Shown piece by piece: positions 58,491-64,000 of a stretch of DNA of 64,000 bases. Under the pieces are notes generated by a model. The model saw nothing but the letters and a program-made list of their open reading frames with translations, ran no database searches and was not told the origin of the DNA. The DNA comes from Cunninghamia lanceolata (taxonomy: Eukaryota; Streptophyta; Pinopsida; Cupressales; Cupressaceae). Location of the stretch: the NCBI GenBank assembly GCA_027924645.1, contig BSBN01000036.1, positions 10,021,216 to 10,085,215 of the forward strand, given 5' to 3'. The position numbers and the translations under genes are program-made. Within the stretch, counting starts at the first letter, position 1. Each line of letters opens with the position of its first letter.

Positions 58491-61400
58491 GAGTTTAATT
58501 TCCCCATCATTCTGTACATGTGCAAAACATTTAGGAATCATCTGATCAAACTCTTCTCTCCATTCATCTACACCCTTCATTTGGTTATCATATTTGAGGA
58601 TTGATGGGCTGAAACGACATTTGATGGAGTCAAATGTACTCCTCTTACCTTCCATTTTCTTTTTTGTATCTACCAAATACTGATACTCCTCAATTATGCT
58701 TTTCACCATTTCTCGTGTAGGCTTGAGCCTTGATGGGGCATCCAAATCTCTATGTGTGACTTTGCATAAAGTAGTCAGTATGTGGGAGGTAGGTTGCCAT
58801 CTCTTTTGAAGCTTTTCAAGAATGGAAGAATTAGTGTTTAACTATTCTAGAGCTTTGATCAGATTTCTAAATTTTTCATGTACCACATTTATTTTGTCTT
58901 TCCATATATCAACTTTGTGCTTTAATATCCTACTCAGGATCTCTATGATGCTATTTTTGACATCTTCCTCATTATGTTTTTTCAGCTTATCAATTTCCTC
59001 TTTCATTTGTTGGATCTGGGGATCCTCTGTATGGACTGGTGGGTGATAGACAATTAATTCATGTCCCCTTACTATGGTGGCTTCTTGTAACTATTGTTTC
59101 AGCTTTCTATTCTCAATGAACAATTTGTTCACCTCATCATTAGATAGCTTTAACCTTTTCTCATATTCATTAATTTTCTTTTCCATGTTTTCTACCACAT
59201 CTCTGGTGAACATTGTAGAGTGCATGGTTATGGTGGTAGCTTCAGTAGGATTTGTGTCTCTTGTAGTTCTAATCATGGCTGACCCCCTCATTTCTTGTAC
59301 TACATCAAGGAGCTGAGGCTTCCTTGCGTTCTTCTACTTTGTCCACAGGGCAAGTGTTTGGGTAGTAGGGTTATACCCTACTCCTGAGACACCTTCCTTT
59401 GAATCAAATTCTGCAACTAACATGGGGTCATCTTGTACTCTGATCTAATCTAAAAGAAACATTTTGGACAACTCCATCCCTAGTATAATCAACATATCAC
59501 TTTTCAACACCATTTCTCTTGCCTCCTGGGGAGTGACATTAATATTATCAATAATCAATTATGCAAATGTTTGATCCTGGATCTCATCCTATTTTGACTC
59601 ATCAGCTCCTATAAGATTAATCTTCAACCTTTCATCAAATTATTTCATTTTCATTTTGATCCAGAAATATTTGAACTCATTGTTGTGTATAAAATTATCA
59701 TCCTCTATGAATCTCAGAGAGGCCACTACCCTCTCATCCTCTTGAATCTCATCAGTTCCCTCCTCTGACAACCTAACCTTTGGATCATGAGGCTTTTGAC
59801 TTTTTTGTTGTTCCACTACCTCTTTTAGTTCAGTCAAGGCCAAGACTGCTTCTTGTTCTTCATCATCACTTGAATCATATTCCACTAATGGCTCCATCTT
59901 CTATTTTTTGGCCTATGGCTCATGAATGGGAGATAGAGGGGATGGATGTGTAGGTGATGGGGGTGATATCTGAGATGTGGATGTTTCATGTGGTGGTTGG
60001 TGGGGTGTGGGAAATGGAATGAGTCCCTCATCTTGGGCCATTTTGTATAATTCATCAAATTTACTCAAAATCATTTGCATTCTTTTTAGAAGGTTGGGTT
60101 CATCTACAAAAAATCCTTTGAAGCTTCTATCTTTTTCCTTCTAATTTTCCCACCTCATCATTGCATTCCACCTTTTTCTGGCCTGCATTACATCATCAAA
60201 ATACACCAAATTCCTTATAACATCCTCTCTAAAATCAAATTCATGTGAAATAGCCTTCTTTGTCAATAGGGTTCTTCTGATCATATTGATGTGACCCTCT
60301 GGATCACATACTCTTTCTATTCCAAGTTTGAGGGAGTAATTAACCCTTATAATCCTCTACACCTCTTCAAGCATATCTGACCCAATGACCAGCTCTTCAA
60401 ACATAGTCAAGTTAGGCAAAAATGTGCCTTTCCTCTGATTTCTCATCAAGTCATGTTCCATCCAGAGCATTTGTCACATAAACTCTAGGAAACACACTCT
60501 TGCAGGTACAAACTTAGGTAAAACATGTGGTGCTTGGTTGCACCCATATACTCTGATAATAGTGTGTTGTGGAATAAGGAACCAATCAGCATAATTATGA
60601 GTATAGCCTTGGTCTGACCCATACTGTACAGGCCTCATTACCTTCATCAATGACTTAGGCATTCTTGATGTTGGGTAACCAAGAGCAGCAATCAATCTGA
60701 TAGCAAAATCATCTCGAAACACTTCAAAATCACTTTTTGTACACCTGCTATCCCAAATGTAGCACCAATTTTCTATAGGGAGTCTAACTCCTCTTTCTTG
60801 TGTACACAATTGCATCCTTGTAGTCCACTTCATTTCATTCTGATACATAATTAAGTGACACAATAAAGAATATTTTCTAAAAGTAATAGGGGCCTTGGCT
60901 TCCCTAACTTGTAGCAAACCTTCATGTATTTGTTCTTCAATCACAGATGCAAAATCAAATTCTACATTTGACTCAGAATGTTTAATTATCATAGCCGTTC
61001 TCATCAACCCTATTTGCATTTGCTCCTTTGCATCTATCCCCAAAACTTGACACAATGCATAATAGGTATTCTTGAAATAAACTTGGAATTCAGAAACTTG
61101 GAAAGGTTCCATTTTGGAAGAAGGAATAGAGAGCCTTCTGTTATTATCACCCCTCTTCATGTGTAAAGGGAGATCATCACTTCGATATGTTCTCCTCAAC
61201 CTCTTATATTCTTGCTCAAGTTTCACTAAGTTCACCTCTGTTACAACTTGTTTGTTGAGGTTGAAACATTTGATAATGGCATCTCTATTGATATCCACTA
61301 AGCACTCACCATTTGGAAGCCTCATAGTTTTGGTTGGGGCATGGTAACTATGGGCAAGGGCTTTAATCAGCTCAATGTCAATGAAAATGTCGAGAACAAT

Positions 61401-61658
61401 TAATTTAGCCAGATCTAGGGCCCATGGGTTTGATGTTGGTTCCTGGTCATTCCTTTTTAGATAAAAGTACCAGTAGAGATTTCATCCTGACAGAGGTATA
61501 TAGGGGTCCCTACATCCTTGAGCTAAGTCTCTAAAAACCTTTTTAGAACCTTTGTCAATTGAGCTAGGCAATAATGAAAGTAGAGGGGATTGCAATGAAG
61601 ACTTACTGGTTTTGGTTCCATCCTTCTTAGCTCCTACCTTAGTCTTTTTAGGTGCCAT
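58290..61658 (-). pseudogene. Orphan retroelement protein, about 1,120 codons, relic B
   Basis: The likely start is the Met at 61658 (MAPKKTKVGAKKDGTKTSKSS), a basic N-terminus. A globular domain follows (largest frame 60474-61325): RLPNGECLVDINRDAIIKCFNL, FRKYSLLCHLIMYQNEMKW, and CYIWDSRCTKSDFEVFRDDF. Next are a Pro/Ser/His-rich linker (about 59900-60010), an acidic part (59640-59897), a coiled coil (59091-59291) and a helical C-terminal domain ending SEWKETYLGPKED (58290-58745). Single stops and frame breaks separate these parts. Length and plan match the 1,027-codon ORF at 25485/34518, and both contain an F-(R)-K-Y-x-hydrophobic-MN/QNE stretch. I recognise no enzyme, so the function is unknown. 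Confidence 0.7.
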
Positions 61659-62399
61659 TTTTATGAAATTCACAAGAAATGATGAGCAAAGCTTACCCGA
61701 AAAAATCACCTTGAAGAATTTTCTTTACTCCTGTGGTTTGAGCTCCTATGTAATTTGTCTTCCGCTACTATGAGTGAGAAATCTTAATTTGTTTCATGTA
61801 TTTTCAAGACCAAGACGCAGTTACTTCTAGCTCATAAATTCTCATGATTCAAATCTTTGTGAGCTTAAATATTCATATTTTGATGTTGATGTGATTGGTA
61901 TGCTTTAAATAACCCAACAAATTGATTACCGCACTACCATAGGTTAGGTTTTGGCCCAATGAGGTATAGTGGTATAGTGCATAGTGTATAGTGTATAGTA
62001 TTAACTCTTCTTACCGTCATACCGTGGGTTATTTGAGAATGTTTTGCGGTAAGGAGGTATGATATGGGTATTATGAAGGCTAGCCACTGTGATAGCGGTA
62101 TCATGGTAAAAGGCAAAGATGACTTTATGAATGGTAATAACATGATTTATTATGGAAAAATAAGAGCAGGAGTCATGGATACACAAATAAAACACTCAAA
62201 ACTTTTATGAAAATTCTGGTTCCAACACGTGTACATCATGACCATGTGTCAGATGCATACAGTGCCAATTATATGATCATATTTTGCAGTACAAATGTCA
62301 TTAGGTGGCACACGTGTATGGAAGCATAACATGTGGTTGTTGATGTTCCATGTGTCTAACTAGCCACCAACATGTGTAGCAATGTGTATATCCACACTA
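61659..62399. other. Upstream region of relic B and repeat-rich spacer
   Basis: Contains short repeats GTATAGTG (about 61963-62000) and several ACATGTG/CACGTGT words (62225-62390). No gene seen, and no clear LTR border. Confidence 0.4.
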
Positions 62400-64000
62400 T
62401 CTAGATCCTTGAAGATTTGTAAACCCTAAATAATGCCCCTAATAAACCTAAACCCTAACCCTAACCCCTAAACCATAAACCCTAAATAATGCCCCTTATA
62501 AGCCCTAACCTGGCCCTGACCCACCATAAACCCTAAACCCCTAAATCTTAAACTGCAAACCTCTAAACCCTAAACAATACTAAACCCAAGCAACCCTAAA
62601 CCTCTATCTCCCTATCTCCCTATCTAGCCCTATCTCTATCATTCCTCTAGCTCTCAATATCTCTCCCTATGTCTCTGTCCATGTCCCTCACTCTCTATGT
62701 CTCCCTATTGGTCTTCTCTCTCTAAACACTAAACCCTAAACCTCTAAACCTTAACCCCTAAACCATAAACCCTAAAGTACCCTAAATAATGCCCCTAAAC
62801 TATAAACCCTAAACCCTAGTAAGCTCTAAGCCCTAAACTTGAGCAATGCTAAACTCATTAATGCTAAATAATGACCCTAAACCCTGACTACTGACCCCAA
62901 GCAACTCTCTATCTCTGTCTCTCTCTCTCTCTGACCTATATATTATCTACCATCTCCTAGCTAGTTAAATCCTTTTCCTAGCTTTCCTAGTTTTCCTTTT
63001 CCTTTCCAATTTCCCTTTAGATCCCTACACCAATTTTTCCCTATTTTACTATTTTCCACCTCTCCTCTCATCATTCAATCTTCCCATCCAATGAACTTTA
63101 GTTTTATCAACTTGTTTCCATTTCATCCGGCTACCAATTTATATCCTCATCCCTCTTTTCATGTCCTAGTTTTCTTGTTTCCATTTGCTTTGTTGATAAG
63201 GGAGACGAATAGAGACAAAGATGAAGTGAGAGAGAGAGAGAGTCCTATAATTTTTCCATGCTTGTTCATTAATGATATATATAGGAATGATAGGGGGCCA
63301 AGAGAGGCAAGAGATAGAGAGACAGGGAGAGATAGATAGGTAGAGAGAGATATAGAGGAGACAGAGGGGAGAGATAGGGAGATAGAGAGTGATCACTAGA
63401 GAGATGTTTAGAGAGATAGGGAGATAGAGAAAAATGCAAGAGATAGGGAGAGATAGATAGGTACGTAGAGTCGAGAGAGAGGGGATAGATTGGGAGAGAT
63501 AGAGGAGATCACAGTCAAGCGAGAGGTAGGGAGATAGAGAGTGAGTGAGATGTCTAGAGAGATAGGGAGAGAGATTGAGAGGTAGAGGGATGATAGCTAG
63601 AGAGAGGGAGATAAGGGAGAGATTATAGGGAGATAGAGGTTTAGGGTTGCTCAGGTTTAGGGGTTATGGGTTAGGGGTTAGGGATTAGGGGTATTATTTA
63701 GGGTTGAGGGATTTAGAGAGAGAGAGACTTCTTTTAACATGCAACTGTAAACCCTGAATAATGCCCCTAAACTTGAGCAACCCTAAACCTCTAAACCTTA
63801 AATAATGTCCCTAAACCCTAAACCCTAACCCCTAAAACATATATAAACCCTAAATAATGCCCCTAACCCCTAACCCATAAACCCTAAACCCCTAATTAAT
63901 CCTAAACCCCTAAACCCTAAACACTAAACACAAGCAACCCTAAACCTATATCTTCCTAGCTATCTCTCTATCTCTATCATTCCTCTACCTCGCAATCTCT
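62400..64000. repeat. Telomere-like satellite with units in both orientations
   Basis: Blocks of degenerate CCCTAAA (62405-62600, 62725-62890, 63745-63950) alternate with CTCCCTATCT-type blocks (62600-62720). Between them, from about 63280 to 63640, the strand switches to GAGATAGGGAGA and then TTTAGGG (63640-63710). The phrase AGCAACCCTAAACCTCTATCTCCCTAT occurs at 62589, in inverse at about 63626-63655, and again diverged at 63932. CCCTAAATAATGCCCCTAA recurs about seven times. Plant telomeres are (TTTAGGG)n; the mixed orientation and inserted words mark this as interstitial. Confidence 0.85.
62935..63241. other. Unique-looking spacer between the inverted satellite blocks, with (CT)n and (GA)n edges
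   Basis: A CT run ends near 62931 and a GA run lies at 63226-63241. In between is pyrimidine-rich DNA without a credible gene. The two edges mirror each other, as expected around the centre of a large imperfect inverted repeat. Confidence 0.5.

Noticed and set aside
62400..62600. A true chromosome end
   Set aside because: The heptamers are degenerate, mixed with other words, present in both orientations and followed by more DNA on both sides.

Overview
The window is nuclear DNA from a land plant and consists almost entirely of transposable elements. I see no tRNA, rRNA or ordinary single-copy host gene. The LTR retrotransposons primed by initiator tRNA-Met, the two CACTA-type DNA transposons with spliced transposase genes, the PPR-derived tandem repeat and the TTTAGGG-like blocks all point to a plant. 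The depth of nesting, the many old relics and the low gene density would suit a very large genome such as a conifer or other gymnosperm; that last step is inference.

Left part (1-20.9 kb). A solo LTR (2206-3452, target duplication TATAC) lies in AT-rich DNA. An old coding relic (6654-9300), a long non-coding stretch and a TGTAGACAC-type LTR (from 18219) look like one decayed, probably gypsy-type element. A complete but dead Ty1/copia element (10774-18079, minus strand, duplication CTTCA) is inserted into it.

Centre (20.9-43.9 kb). A minus-strand CACTA-like transposon carries a Ptta/TnpA-like gene (exons 41588-42861), an acidic last exon and a five-unit PPR-derived array. A young 15.4-kb LTR element (22498-37906, duplication GAACC) split the acidic exon. 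That element encodes no reverse transcriptase. It carries a coiled-coil/four-zinc-knuckle protein and a 1,027-codon orphan ORF. The orphan ORF was in turn split by a young chromovirus (26503-34512, duplication CTGGA) with an intact 1,582-codon gag-pol. This is a three-level nest with each retrotransposon boundary set to the base by its duplication.

Right part (45.3-64 kb). A decayed TNP2 CACTA transposase (45277-50727, plus) is followed by a copia gag relic. Two related minus-strand relics follow (52923-54275 and 58290-61658). They seem to have the same overall plan as the orphan ORF of the central element, and a 1.3-kb tandem duplication overlaps the 3' end of the second. The window ends in a telomere-like (CCCTAAA)/(CTCCCTATCT) satellite with units in both orientations.

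The main candidate for something undescribed is the RT-less element family: recently mobile copia-lineage LTRs carrying a multi-zinc-knuckle Gag-like protein and a large helical protein of unknown function.
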